Source: Campylobacterota bacterium (GTDB lineage: Bacteria > Campylobacterota > Campylobacteria > Campylobacterales > Sulfurimonadaceae). Taken from it: a stretch of DNA of 64,000 nt. The position numbers and the translations under genes were made by a program. Below the pieces are notes generated by a model. It was given only the letters and a program-made list of their open reading frames with translations. It had not been told where the DNA came from and did not search any database. The stretch is taken from positions 124,001 through 188,000 of the forward strand of contig JBFMGG010000003.1 of the NCBI GenBank assembly GCA_040752835.1, written 5' to 3'. Shown here in pieces: positions 1 through 8,143 of the stretch. Numbering within the stretch: position 1 is the first letter of the stretch; each line of letters starts with the position of its first letter.

Positions 1-113
1 AGCCCCAAGGTGATCTTTTTCCCCTCCTCGCTTTGCGTGAAAGAGGGAACGGAGTAGATTAATCCGAAAACGGTGGCGACGATCAGAATGATGACGCGGT
101 AATTAAGCTTCAT
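1..113 (-). CDS. secD: SecD, protein-export membrane protein (N-terminal fragment)
   Basis: Only the first 37 codons are inside the window. The reading frame begins MKLNYRVIILIVATVFGLIY, a short basic head followed by one hydrophobic segment, and continues with SVPSF and a polar stretch. This is the usual SecD start, where the first transmembrane helix precedes the large periplasmic domain. SecD with SecF and YajC assists late steps of Sec translocation using the proton motive force. The ATG lies inside the last codons of yajC, an 11-base overlap, so the two are cotranscribed. Identification rests on the short N-terminus plus the yajC-secD order, which is nearly universal. Confidence 0.85.
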   Translation of the reverse strand, partial: MKLNYRVIILIVATVFGLIYSVPSFTQSEEGKKITLG

Positions 114-369
114 CCTCGTACTTTCTGGCTACCGCGTCTTTGACGAGGCGCCCTTCGGTCTCATTGTTGAATTTGACGGCAAAAAAGTTCTCTTCGACTT
201 TTTTGATTTCGACGATCAACCCGCCGCTGGTAACGACTTTATCCCCTTTTTCAAGCGATTCGACCATCTCTTTATGGCGTTTGGCCTGCTGGTTCTGGGG
301 ACGAATGATCACAAAGTACATAATGGCGATCAGAAATACAAACGGGAGGATTTGAACGAGAAATTCCAT
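103..369 (-). CDS. yajC: YajC, Sec translocon auxiliary subunit
   Basis: This 88-residue protein has one N-terminal membrane helix (about residues 3-22) followed by the signature RPQNQQAKRHKEM and a small basic-acidic cytoplasmic domain with the conserved KGDKVVTSGG turn near residues 42-51. That is the complete YajC family pattern at the usual length. YajC binds the SecDF complex in the inner membrane. A good ribosome site, GAAGGAACC at 371-379 on the minus strand, precedes the ATG. It shares a short divergent spacer with lnt, with its own TATAAT box at 399-404. Confidence 0.95.
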   Translation of the reverse strand: MEFLVQILPFVFLIAIMYFVIIRPQNQQAKRHKEMVESLEKGDKVVTSGGLIVEIKKVEENFFAVKFNNETEGRLVKDAVARKYEDEA

Positions 370-398
370 GCGGTTCCTTCATTAATGAAAATTAGCGC

Positions 399-431
399 AT
401 TATACTCAAAAGACATTAACAGCGCTATAAT
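399..431. promoter_or_regulatory. Divergent -10 boxes for yajC (minus) and lnt (plus)
   Basis: The 68-base gap holds TATAAT on the minus strand at 404-399 for yajC and TATAAT on the plus strand at 426-431 for lnt. No good -35 is seen for either, which is common in Campylobacterota. The plus-strand box ends only six bases before the lnt ATG at 438, so transcription should begin at or next to the start codon. Confidence 0.6.
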
Positions 432-437
432 TCTCCC

Positions 438-1655
438 ATGAAATTACGATCCCCCGCCTCTGTCGAGCTCTTATACCTTCCGCTTGCGATCGCCGTGTCG
501 TTCAGCGCCTTCATCTACTTCGAACACTTCGGCCTTACGTCCAGGTTCATCAATACCCTCGCGGGGCTGGCCGCACTGTACGGAATGCTTCACGCTCCGC
601 GCCGGAGCCTCCCCGCGGCAGGCTTTTTCATCGGCCTGGCATGGTGTTACTGGATCGGGTTTAGCTTCCAGTATTACGGGCTGGGATGGGCGCGTGAGCT
701 CGTCGCGCTGGGTTTTGGGATCGTCTATCTCCTCTTTTTCGGTATTCTGGGGCTGAGCTCCCACCCTTTCGTTCGCGCGGCACTCCTTTTCGGCCTCACG
801 TTCGTCTGGCCGATGGATTTCAACTGGATGCAGCCCGAACTGATCTTCGTGGAGAGCTACGTCGGCATTCACAAATGGCAGTTCGCCCTCGTCCTTGCAG
901 CCCTCGCCGCGACGCGGTATTTCGCAAACGCGCGAAAAGCCCTCCCCCTTTTGCTGATCCTCCCCGCGCTTCAGTGGAACTATCCGCGTCCCCCGTTGCC
1001 GGAGCTGAAAATCAAACTCGTCTCTACCGACATCCCGCAGGACTTCAAATGGCAGAACGAACGCCTCTACACGACGGTACAGGAAAACTTCGACGCCATC
1101 GACGAAGCGATCGCGCAAGGATACGATCTCGTCGTCTTGCCCGAATCGGCTTTTCCCCTCTATCTCAACCACCAGGCCGAACTGATCGAAATGCTGCGGG
1201 AGCGTTCCCGCCGTATCGCCATTTTAACGGGGACCCTGCACGAAGAAGACGGCCTCAATTACAACGTCGCCTATTTCTTCGATCAGGGTACGGTACGGGT
1301 TGCGAAGAAAACGATCCTCGTCCCCTTCGGCGAATACATCCCTCTTCCGGGATTCCTGCGCGAATGGGTCAACCGGGAAATTTTCGGGGGAGGAAGCGAT
1401 TTCGTCACCGCCGACAAACCGAGCGATTTTACCCTCAAAGGGGTCCGTTTCCGCAGCGCGATCTGCTACGAAGCGACCCGAGAGGAACTCTATACCCCCG
1501 AAACACGCTATCTCATCGGCATCAGCAACAACGGCTGGTTCAAACCTTCGATCGAACCGACGCTTCAGAATCTGCTGATCCGTTTTTACGCCCGTAAAAA
1601 TACGACGGTGGTCTTTCATGCGGCGAACGGCGGGGGAAGCGGGATAGTTTACTGA
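438..1655 (+). CDS. lnt: Apolipoprotein N-acyltransferase
   Basis: Lnt adds the third acyl chain to the N-terminal cysteine of lipoproteins in the inner membrane, using phospholipid as donor. The first 180 residues are a run of hydrophobic helices. The C-terminal half is a nitrilase-like domain with the catalytic triad visible: Glu236 in VVLPESAF, Lys291 before LVPFGEYIP, and Cys343 in SAICYEATREE. At 405 residues it is much shorter than the E. coli enzyme, and it lacks the last membrane helix, ending just after the nitrilase fold. Short versions are, from memory, usual in this phylum, so I do not read it as truncated. No ribosome site precedes the ATG, in keeping with a leaderless mRNA. Confidence 0.93.
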   Translation: MKLRSPASVELLYLPLAIAVSFSAFIYFEHFGLTSRFINTLAGLAALYGMLHAPRRSLPAAGFFIGLAWCYWIGFSFQYYGLGWARELVALGFGIVYLLFFGILGLSSHPFVRAALLFGLTFVWPMDFNWMQPELIFVESYVGIHKWQFALVLAALAATRYFANARKALPLLLILPALQWNYPRPPLPELKIKLVSTDIPQDFKWQNERLYTTVQENFDAIDEAIAQGYDLVVLPESAFPLYLNHQAELIEMLRERSRRIAILTGTLHEEDGLNYNVAYFFDQGTVRVAKKTILVPFGEYIPLPGFLREWVNREIFGGGSDFVTADKPSDFTLKGVRFRSAICYEATREELYTPETRYLIGISNNGWFKPSIEPTLQNLLIRFYARKNTTVVFHAANGGGSGIVY

Positions 1656-1687
1656 TAGAACATGCTTTCCGGGTAAACCCTTGTAAA

Positions 1688-1713
1688 GCGGCAGGGGCAA
1701 ATCCCCCTGCCGC
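1688..1713. terminator. Bidirectional hairpin between convergent lnt and accC
   Basis: A perfect 10-base-pair stem GCGGCAGGGG / CCCCTGCCGC with a six-base loop lies between the two convergent stop codons. There is no T-run on either side, so it may act as a transcript end stabiliser or a Rho-assisted end rather than a classic intrinsic terminator. Confidence 0.6.
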
Positions 1714-1740
1714 CCCTGTAAGGGAACCGGGGTCAGTGGT

Positions 1741-3198
1741 TTAGTGGCGGACGTTGAGATTGTTGGCTTTGATGACGTTGATGATTCCCTGGATCTGTTT
1801 CATCTTCGCCTCTTCGTCGTCCATGTTGTGGATCGCTTCGAGGTTGAAGGTGCTTAGTTTCGTATCGAGATACCCCGTGTCGAGTTTTCCCTCGACGAAA
1901 TCCTGGTCCCGAACGATCTGACGATGCAGCGGGATGTTGGTCGGTACCCCTTCGATCAAAAATTCATCCAGCGCACGCTGCGCTTTGCGCACCGTGTCTT
2001 CCCACGTCAGTCCCGAGACAATCAGTTTTCCGATCATCGAATCGTAATTGGCGGGGATCTGATAATTGGTGTACGCCATCGAATCGAGACGAACCCCCGG
2101 TCCCCCCGGAGAAAGGTAGTTCGTAATCAGTCCGGGTGAGGGGACGAAATTGTGTTTCGGGTTCTCCGCGTTGATCCGGAATTCAATCGCGTAGCCGCGG
2201 AACTTGATCTCTTCTTGCAAGAATTTGAGTGGATCGCCCTCGGCGATCTGGATCATCCGCTGAATCAGGTCGATCCCGGAGATCGCCTCGGTGACCGGGT
2301 GTTCGACCTGAATCCGGGTATTCATCTCGATGAAATAGAAATTGTCTTCGGCATCGACGAGATATTCGATCGTCCCGACGCTCTCATACCCCAGCTTGAA
2401 CATCGCCTTGGTGGAGACGCGGTAGAGCTCGCGGCGCACTTTCTCGCTCAAACGCGGAGAAGGGGCGATTTCGATCACTTTCTGGTGACGGCGCTGAATC
2501 GAGCAGTCCCGCTCTCCCAGATGAACGACGTTGCCGTATTTGTCGGCCACGATCTGGATCTCGATATGGCGGGGATTTTTGAGATACTTTTCGATGAACA
2601 CTTCGCCGCGTCCGAAAAAGCGCTGCGCTTCCTTGGTCGCCGATTCGTACATCTCTTTGAAATCGGAAGCTTTTTCGACGATACGCATCCCGCGTCCGCC
2701 GCCGCCGAATGCCGCTTTGATAATGACCGGGAATCCGATGTCGGCTGCGATTTTTTCCGCATCGTTGATGTTGTCGATCGGTTCATCCGTACCCGGGAGC
2801 ATCGGGACCCCCACTTCGCGCATCGCGACTTTGGACGCCATTTTGTCCCCGAACAGGGCTACGTGCTCGGGTTTCGGACCGATGAAAACGATCCCGTTGT
2901 CAATACACGCCTGGGCGAACTCGGCACTTTCGGAAAGAAAACCGTAACCGGGATGAATCGCATCGCATTCGGCTTTCTTGGCCAGCGAAATGATCCGCTC
3001 GTAATCGAGATAGGCGGCGACCGGGTCTCCGAGAATCGGGTAACATTCGTCCGCTTTGCGAACCCATACGCCGTTGAGGTCGGACTCGGAAAAGACGACA
3101 ACGCTTTTGATCCCCAGTTCCTTACACGCACGGATAATGCGAAGAGCGATTTCACCGCGGTTGGCGATCAGGATCTTGTTGATTTTTTTGGTACTCAC
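1741..3198 (-). CDS. Biotin carboxylase subunit (AccC or pyruvate carboxylase subunit A)
   Basis: ATP-grasp biotin carboxylase of 485 residues: N-terminal KILIANRGEIALR, the glycine-rich GGGGRGM loop near residues 165-171, and the active-site stretch EMNTRIQVEHPVTE near 291-304. It carboxylates biotin on a carrier protein. I start it at GTG 3198, preceded by GGGAG at the right distance; an upstream ATG at 3243 would add an unlike tail. It carries about 35 extra residues at the C-terminus compared with E. coli AccC. That length is closer to the separate A subunit of two-subunit pyruvate carboxylase, known in Campylobacter as PycA, than to fatty-acid AccC. No biotin carrier or transcarboxylase gene lies beside it, so the choice stays open. 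Confidence 0.9.
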   Translation of the reverse strand: MSTKKINKILIANRGEIALRIIRACKELGIKSVVVFSESDLNGVWVRKADECYPILGDPVAAYLDYERIISLAKKAECDAIHPGYGFLSESAEFAQACIDNGIVFIGPKPEHVALFGDKMASKVAMREVGVPMLPGTDEPIDNINDAEKIAADIGFPVIIKAAFGGGGRGMRIVEKASDFKEMYESATKEAQRFFGRGEVFIEKYLKNPRHIEIQIVADKYGNVVHLGERDCSIQRRHQKVIEIAPSPRLSEKVRRELYRVSTKAMFKLGYESVGTIEYLVDAEDNFYFIEMNTRIQVEHPVTEAISGIDLIQRMIQIAEGDPLKFLQEEIKFRGYAIEFRINAENPKHNFVPSPGLITNYLSPGGPGVRLDSMAYTNYQIPANYDSMIGKLIVSGLTWEDTVRKAQRALDEFLIEGVPTNIPLHRQIVRDQDFVEGKLDTGYLDTKLSTFNLEAIHNMDDEEAKMKQIQGIINVIKANNLNVRH

Positions 3199-3247
3199 GG
3201 AATACTCCCGGTTAAAAATTTTGGACGTGACATGGTAAGGCAAAGTA

Positions 3248-3269
3248 CATCAAAAATGCATCAAAAAAT
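3248..3269. repeat. Two 11-base direct repeats upstream of the KdpDE-like pair
   Basis: CATCAAAAATG at 3248-3258 is followed at once by CATCAAAAAAT at 3259-3269, a repeat period of one helical turn. Direct repeats with this period are the usual binding geometry of OmpR/PhoB-family regulators, and such a regulator is encoded just downstream at 4360-5055. They lie between the divergent carboxylase and kinase genes, so they could serve either. Confidence 0.4.
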
Positions 3270-3307
3270 ACCGTCGCTTTACCCCATTTTCAACAATCGG
3301 ATATACA

Positions 3308-4363
3308 ATGACGTTACCATTCCGCCAAAGTGACTTTATGATGAACCTACTCTACCCGTACCGGCACTATCTGGTCGTCATCGTCCTTTTCGCCGTTATC
3401 ACCGCAGTGTCAAGAATCTTTACCGAACAATTGGAGATGATCAATATTGTCCTGATCCATCTTCTCCCCGTCATTGTCATCGCACTCCGCGGCAGCATGG
3501 CAGCGACGATCGCCGTTACAACTCTTTCGGTCGCGCTCCTGGCACTCTACATTCCGCCGACGCTTAGTTTCGTCGTCCACGACTTCATCTATCTCTGGAG
3601 CTTCGCCATCTTTTATGCCGTAGGTTACATTATCACGGTACAGGCCAGACGGATCCATATCAACAGTATCAAGGAGATCCTTCTCGATACCCTTTCACAT
3701 GATTTGAAAACCCCTCTCGCTTCGATTATGGGAAACGCGACTTTTCTTGTCGAAACCCACACCACCGACCCGGCGGTTCGCTACAAAGCCCTCTCGCAGA
3801 TCATCGAGTCCAGCCGTCGGATGAACCGCCTTATCAGCAATCTTCTCGACAGTGCCCGGCTGCAGCATTCCCGTTCACCGCTCAAAAAAGAGTGGTGCGA
3901 CATGGAAGATCTGGTTGCCATTGCAGTCCGCGAATTCCGCAAAGACGCATGGTTCGAGCGGCTCCGGTGCCGTTTCGACGCCGATCTGCCCCTTTTTTAC
4001 GGCGATGCGGGGCTTTTGGTCCGGCTCTTCGTCAACCTGATGGACAACGCGCTCAAATATTCCGACGAAGACAAACCGATTGCGATCGACATCAAAGCGA
4101 CTTCCCGGGCGTTTTACATCGCTTTTTCCAACGAATGTCCCCCCATCAACGAAGAACATCTCCATCACCTGTTCGATAAGTTTTACCGTGCGGGCAACAG
4201 TGCCGATATTTCGGGAAGCGGAATCGGCCTTTCGATATGTCGGGACATTGCCTTGGCCCATCAGGGGCGTATCCGGGCCTATAACACTCCTAACGGCGTC
4301 AGTTTTGAAGTGACGTTGCCGATACTGCGCCACCCCGAACCTTTCGAAGCGGAGGTTGCATGA
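3308..4363 (+). CDS. Sensor histidine kinase, KdpD C-terminal-half type
   Basis: The N-terminus has four closely spaced membrane helices (about residues 20-110) of the KdpD type (DUF4118). These are followed by a HisKA domain with the phospho-acceptor His131 in LSHDLKTPLAS and an ATPase domain with Asn247 in NLMDNALKYS and the GSGIGLSI loop. The N-terminal KdpD domain with a Walker motif and the USP-like domain are absent, so this is about a third of full KdpD. It overlaps the response-regulator gene by four bases. The start is uncertain: ATG 3308 is given, but ATATACA just before it looks like a -10 box, which would favour ATG 3338 or 3341. No kdpFABC genes are in the window, so a potassium role is only a guess from homology. 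Confidence 0.85.
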   Translation: MTLPFRQSDFMMNLLYPYRHYLVVIVLFAVITAVSRIFTEQLEMINIVLIHLLPVIVIALRGSMAATIAVTTLSVALLALYIPPTLSFVVHDFIYLWSFAIFYAVGYIITVQARRIHINSIKEILLDTLSHDLKTPLASIMGNATFLVETHTTDPAVRYKALSQIIESSRRMNRLISNLLDSARLQHSRSPLKKEWCDMEDLVAIAVREFRKDAWFERLRCRFDADLPLFYGDAGLLVRLFVNLMDNALKYSDEDKPIAIDIKATSRAFYIAFSNECPPINEEHLHHLFDKFYRAGNSADISGSGIGLSICRDIALAHQGRIRAYNTPNGVSFEVTLPILRHPEPFEAEVA

Positions 4364-5055
4364 ATCACCAGCCCCTTGTACTCATCATCGAAGACGACGA
4401 CGCCATCAGCCGTCTGCTTTCCGACTCCCTCCGTCAGAACGGCTACAAAACACTCCTGGCAAAAGACAGGCATACCGCATTGCGCGAATTGCAAACCCGC
4501 AGTCCGGAACTGATACTTTTGGATCTCGGCCTTCCCGACGGAGACGGCAAAGAACTCATTTCCCTCATCCGTAAACACCTTCTTGTCCCCATTATCGTGG
4601 TCTCCGCCCGCAGTGACGAAAAAGAGATCATCGCTTCTCTCGACGCCGGGGCGGACGATTACGTGATCAAGCCTTTTTCCACCCACGAGCTCCTCGCCCG
4701 GGTCCGTTCCACCCAGCGCCGCTTTTTGGGCCTGCACAAATCAGGCAACATCCTGACCTGCAACGAGATCGTCATCGATCTCGAACAGTTCACCGTTTCA
4801 AAAGCGGGTGTGGCGCTCAAACTCACCCGCACCGAATTCAGTCTCCTCAAATATTTCATGCTGCACCCCAATGAAGTGCTTCCCCACACGAAAATTCTCA
4901 AAGAAGTCTGGGGGGTCGGATATCAGCACGAAATGCAATACCTGCGGACCTATGTGAACGCGCTGAGAAAAAAAATAGAAACCGATACGACCGCTCCGGC
5001 GTACATTCAGACCGAACTGGGAATCGGTTACCGTTTCATCTGCGCCTCCGCCTGA
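4360..5055 (+). CDS. OmpR-family response regulator, KdpE-like
   Basis: The 231-residue protein has a receiver domain with the acidic patch EDDD (11-14), phospho-acceptor Asp55 in LILLDLGLPDGDG and the conserved lysine in YVIKPFSTHEL. A winged-helix DNA-binding domain covers about residues 130-230, ending GIGYRF. Among OmpR regulators it reads most like KdpE (LGLPDGDG and the IIVVSAR strand). It is translationally coupled to the upstream kinase through an ATGA overlap, so the two form one two-component system. With kdpABC not in sight the target is unknown; the 11-base repeats at 3248-3269 are a candidate site for autoregulation. Confidence 0.9.
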   Translation: MNHQPLVLIIEDDDAISRLLSDSLRQNGYKTLLAKDRHTALRELQTRSPELILLDLGLPDGDGKELISLIRKHLLVPIIVVSARSDEKEIIASLDAGADDYVIKPFSTHELLARVRSTQRRFLGLHKSGNILTCNEIVIDLEQFTVSKAGVALKLTRTEFSLLKYFMLHPNEVLPHTKILKEVWGVGYQHEMQYLRTYVNALRKKIETDTTAPAYIQTELGIGYRFICASA

Positions 5056-5090
5056 TTCCACACCATCCGAATTAAATTACTAAGGATACT

Positions 5091-5119
5091 TTGGATTTCA
5101 GGATTTTTATGATTATAAT
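5091..5119 (+). promoter_or_regulatory. Promoter for cysK
   Basis: TTGGAT at 5091-5096 and TATAAT at 5114-5119 are separated by exactly 17 bases, followed by the cysK ATG at 5146. This is one of the few complete sigma-70 style promoters in the window. Confidence 0.7.
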
Positions 5120-5145
5120 AGGCAAAAAAACGGGGTTATACGATC

Positions 5146-6069
5146 ATGAACATCGCCGCCAATATCACTGAACTCATCGGCAATACGCCGCTCGTACGTC
5201 TCAACAGCCTCTCCTCGCCCGAGGGGGCGAGCGTGCTCGGCAAATGCGAATTTATGAACCCGACCAGCTCGGTCAAAGACCGTATCGGCTACAACATGAT
5301 CAAAACAGCCATGGAAGCGGGCAAAATCGATGCCGACACCCTCATCATCGAACCCACCAGCGGCAACACGGGGATTGCGCTCGCGTCGATCTGCGCGGCG
5401 CTGGGACTCAAACTCACCCTGACCATGCCCGAGTCGATGTCGATCGAACGGCGGAACCTCCTGCGCGCGCTGGGTGCAAACCTTGTCCTCACCCCGGCGG
5501 CGCAGGGGATGAAAGGGGCGATCGACGAAGCCGACCGCCTCGTCGCCGAAACGGGGAACGCGATCATTTTACAACAGTTCGCCAACCCCGCCAACCCGGC
5601 GATTCACCGTATCACGACGGCTCAGGAGATCTTGCGCGACACTGAGGGAAAAATCGATATTTTCGTCGCGGCGGTCGGCACCGGCGGGACGCTGACGGGA
5701 ACGGGCGAAGCGCTGCGCGAACACCTCCCCAACCTGCAGATCATCGCGGTCGAGCCCCAAGATTCCCCCGTCCTCTCGGGAGGACGCCCCGGACCCCACA
5801 AAATTCAGGGGATCGGAGCGGGATTTGTCCCCGAAGTGCTCAACACCTCCCTCTACGGTGAAGTGATCCGCGTCAGCAACGAAGACGCGATCGCCGCGTC
5901 AAAAGCGCTGGCACGGAACGAGGGGCTTTTGGTAGGGATCTCGGCGGGGGCGAACGTCCATGCCGCATCGCTTGTCGCCGCACGCCCCGAAAACCGGGGC
6001 AAAACGATCGTGACGGTCTTGTGCGATACCGCCGAACGCTATCTCTCCACCCCTCTTTTCGAGGCATAA
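5146..6069 (+). CDS. cysK: Cysteine synthase (O-acetylserine sulfhydrylase)
   Basis: This pyridoxal-phosphate enzyme makes cysteine from O-acetylserine and sulfide. The cofactor lysine is Lys44 in [11 protein letters not shown]. The substrate loop [12 protein letters not shown] near residues 69-80 and the phosphate-binding [10 protein letters not shown] near 177 are both intact. The length, 307 residues, is normal for CysK. Its own promoter lies upstream, and the aminotransferase-fold gene follows after three bases, its ribosome site sitting inside the last cysK codons. Sulfide assimilation fits a sulfur-oxidising host. Confidence 0.96.
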   Translation: MNIAANITELIGNTPLVRLNSLSSPEGASVLGKCEFMNPTSSVKDRIGYNMIKTAMEAGKIDADTLIIEPTSGNTGIALASICAALGLKLTLTMPESMSIERRNLLRALGANLVLTPAAQGMKGAIDEADRLVAETGNAIILQQFANPANPAIHRITTAQEILRDTEGKIDIFVAAVGTGGTLTGTGEALREHLPNLQIIAVEPQDSPVLSGGRPGPHKIQGIGAGFVPEVLNTSLYGEVIRVSNEDAIAASKALARNEGLLVGISAGANVHAASLVAARPENRGKTIVTVLCDTAERYLSTPLFEA

Positions 6070-6072
6070 GAC

Positions 6073-6642
6073 GTGCTGTTGGAGACGATACGGTGCGAAG
6101 GGGGGGGCGCACTGCATCTTCCCTACCATCAGCATCGGCTCGATACGACCCTGAAAAGCCTCGGGATCGAAGCTTCCTACGATCTTTCGGCTCTGATTTC
6201 GCCTCCGGATGAGCGTGTGTACCGGTGCCGTTTTCTGTACGATGCCGCCTCCGCTTCGATAGAGTTTCATCCATACGCCCTGCGTACGTTCCGATCGCTA
6301 AGACTCATTCATGCCGATACCCTCGAATATCCTTTCAAATACGCCGAACGGAGCTCTCTGGACAAGCTTTTCGAAGAACGCAAAGAGTGCGATGACATCC
6401 TGATCGCCCAAAAAGGGCTCCTTCGGGATACGACAATCGCCAACATAGCGCTCTTCATCGGGGGAAAATGGTTCACCCCGGCACAACCTCTTCTGGAGGG
6501 GACAACCCGTGCGCGCCTGATTGAGCAGGGCTTTCTCATTCCCGCCGAATTGAACGTTGAGGACATCGCAAAGGCAGATAAAATCGCCCTTATGAACGCG
6601 ATGATGGGGTTCGTTGAAGTGGAAAATGGTATAATTGCCTAA
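6073..6642 (+). CDS. Class IV aminotransferase-fold protein, probable aminodeoxychorismate lyase
   Basis: The 189-residue protein has the fold-type IV pattern: the cofactor lysine candidate in FKYAERSSLDKL, then DILIAQKGLLRDTTIANIAL, which parallels the glutamate and phosphate-binding segment of PabC, and LLEGTTRARLIEQ. PabC releases pyruvate to make 4-aminobenzoate for folate. It is shorter than E. coli PabC (about 270) because the N-terminal domain is reduced. It begins with GTG, with GAGG from the end of cysK as ribosome site. No pabA or pabB is nearby, so an amino-acid aminotransferase role is not excluded. Confidence 0.7.
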   Translation: MLLETIRCEGGGALHLPYHQHRLDTTLKSLGIEASYDLSALISPPDERVYRCRFLYDAASASIEFHPYALRTFRSLRLIHADTLEYPFKYAERSSLDKLFEERKECDDILIAQKGLLRDTTIANIALFIGGKWFTPAQPLLEGTTRARLIEQGFLIPAELNVEDIAKADKIALMNAMMGFVEVENGIIA

Positions 6643-6660
6643 AAAAACAGGTCCGTAGTC

Positions 6661-7122
6661 ATGCTGTTCGACATCATCAAAAGCCCATCGTTCGCCCGTC
6701 TCATGGAGACCCATGTACGGGACATGCTCATTTACCTTTTCGAAAACGAGCAGAATTTCGGGATCTTGTGCAAAATCGAACACATCACGTTCGATCCGCC
6801 GCTTCCCAAACACATCAGCGAAGAATTTCGCGCCATGACGCTGTTTTTTCTGGCGGGTTACACGTTTGAAAGCGCGCGGATCGATAACGACGCCCTGATT
6901 TTCGAAGCCGGGTTCGGCCATGAAAACGTCGGCAGTTTCGTCACCGTCCCGCTTCTCTCGATCGTGCAGATCATCATCGACGATACTCCGGCGTTTGTCA
7001 ACCTGTCCCTCCCCTACGAGCAGCAGCCTCTTCCCGAAATCGAGAAAAGCGAAGGGATCCAAAACTCGATGAGCGCGTTTCTCTCCAACCCCGAAAATCA
7101 GAGATTCATCAAGAAAAAATAG
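6661..7122 (+). CDS. SspB-like protein (possible ClpXP adaptor)
   Basis: I recognise this 153-residue protein only by pattern. From about residue 10 it shows the SspB order: an N-terminal helix, strands ending in FDPPLPKHI, a hydrophobic strand MTLFFLAGY, then DALIFEAGFGHENVGSFVTVPL with LLSIVQIII. This resembles the E. coli SspB segment VRFNARFGG followed by VSVPLAAVLAIY. SspB binds the tmRNA tag and delivers tagged chains to ClpXP. The C-terminal tail is polar and ends in a lysine triplet. smpB, whose product starts tagging, lies 5 kb downstream. A TATAAT at 6630-6635, inside the end of the previous gene, could give it its own promoter. The function is inferred, not shown. Confidence 0.5.
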   Translation: MLFDIIKSPSFARLMETHVRDMLIYLFENEQNFGILCKIEHITFDPPLPKHISEEFRAMTLFFLAGYTFESARIDNDALIFEAGFGHENVGSFVTVPLLSIVQIIIDDTPAFVNLSLPYEQQPLPEIEKSEGIQNSMSAFLSNPENQRFIKKK

Positions 7123-7155
7123 TCTTTAAACGCGTTATTGTGCAGAGGATGAAGT

Positions 7156-7204
7156 GCGTTTTACCGCCCGCGTACTTCCCGCAGGGGCAAAACGCGGAAG
7201 TTTT
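7156..7204. terminator. Overlapping hairpins between convergent genes
   Basis: Two alternative stems fit here. GCGTTTT (7156-7162) pairs with AAAACGC (7189-7195). ACTTCCCGC (7174-7182) pairs with GCGGAAGT (7194-7201) with one bulge and is followed by TTT on the plus strand. The second would be a weak intrinsic terminator for the SspB-like gene. The region separates it from the convergent LysR gene. Confidence 0.5.
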
Positions 7205-7211
7205 CGCAGCG

Positions 7212-8111
7212 TTACAGTTTTAATCCCAGGAGATACGTAACGACGTTGTCGATAAACGCGTCGTGCTTACGCTCTTTGCTGTAGGCAATGTAGAATTTGC
7301 GCTTGATCTTGTAGTTTTTGATCCGGGCTTCGAACAGCTTGCCCGCTTCGACCTCATCGGCGATCACGTGACGGGAAATCACCGAAACGACCGGACGCGG
7401 AGTATCTTTGGGCGAGCGCATGATCGTCTCTTTGATCGCGGTCGAGCTGGCGACGACGCCGATGACACTGAAACTCGAACACTCCACACCGATCTCTTCG
7501 AAGACTTCGGAAGTCAGTTTGCGGGTATGTGAATTTTCGTCGCGGCAGATCCAGTCGAACTTGTACATGTCTTCTTTGCGCAGCTGTTTGGGAATCGGCT
7601 GGTTCGAGAAAATGACCAGTTCGTCCTCTTCCCATTCGCGGTAGATCAACCCGTCGCGGAAGACGGGAGATTCGATCAGGGCGATATCGATCTTTTTATC
7701 CAGAAGCTGCTCGATGATCTCGTTCGAAAAGCCGACGCGGATATGGACTTCGTTGTTGATCTTCTCTTTGAGCTGTCCAAGGTAGGAAGGGAGGACGTAG
7801 TTACCGATCGCATACGATGCTCCCACCACGAACGTAAACTCTTTGTTGATGATTTTGAGTACCTCTTTTTCGGAGGTCTGAATCGCTTTTTCGAGTTTGA
7901 TGGCGATCCGGTAGAGGTCTTCTCCCTCTTTGGTGAGCTTGATGCCGTTCTTTTTCCGTTCGACGATCCGGGTATCGAGGTAATCTTCGATGAACTTGAT
8001 CTGCTGCGTGACAGCAGGCTGCGAAATCCCCAGTTTGGCCGATGCTTTTGAAAAACTTTTTTCCCGTACCACGGTCAGGAAAGTCATGAGTTTTGCAAAA
8101 TCTTTTAACAT
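7212..8111 (-). CDS. LysR-family transcriptional regulator
   Basis: The protein is 299 residues, starting MLKDFAKLMTFLTVV at ATG 8111 (an upstream in-frame ATG at 8156 would add 15 unlike residues inside promoter sequence). The helix-turn-helix covers about residues 18-45 with the typical KASAKLGISQPAVTQQI. The rest is the two-lobed effector domain found across the family. The effector is not predictable. It is monocistronic and divergent from uvrD. Two tandem TATTATAAC repeats lie just upstream and may be autoregulatory. Confidence 0.9.
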   Translation of the reverse strand: MLKDFAKLMTFLTVVREKSFSKASAKLGISQPAVTQQIKFIEDYLDTRIVERKKNGIKLTKEGEDLYRIAIKLEKAIQTSEKEVLKIINKEFTFVVGASYAIGNYVLPSYLGQLKEKINNEVHIRVGFSNEIIEQLLDKKIDIALIESPVFRDGLIYREWEEDELVIFSNQPIPKQLRKEDMYKFDWICRDENSHTRKLTSEVFEEIGVECSSFSVIGVVASSTAIKETIMRSPKDTPRPVVSVISRHVIADEVEAGKLFEARIKNYKIKRKFYIAYSKERKHDAFIDNVVTYLLGLKL

Positions 8112-8143
8112 GTAATAATTCCCATAAGTTGAATGAATAGCAG

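Noticed and set aside
1600-1655. Frameshift or truncation at the 3' end of lnt
   Set aside because: The nitrilase domain with all three catalytic residues is complete and the frame ends naturally; short Lnt forms are expected in this phylum.
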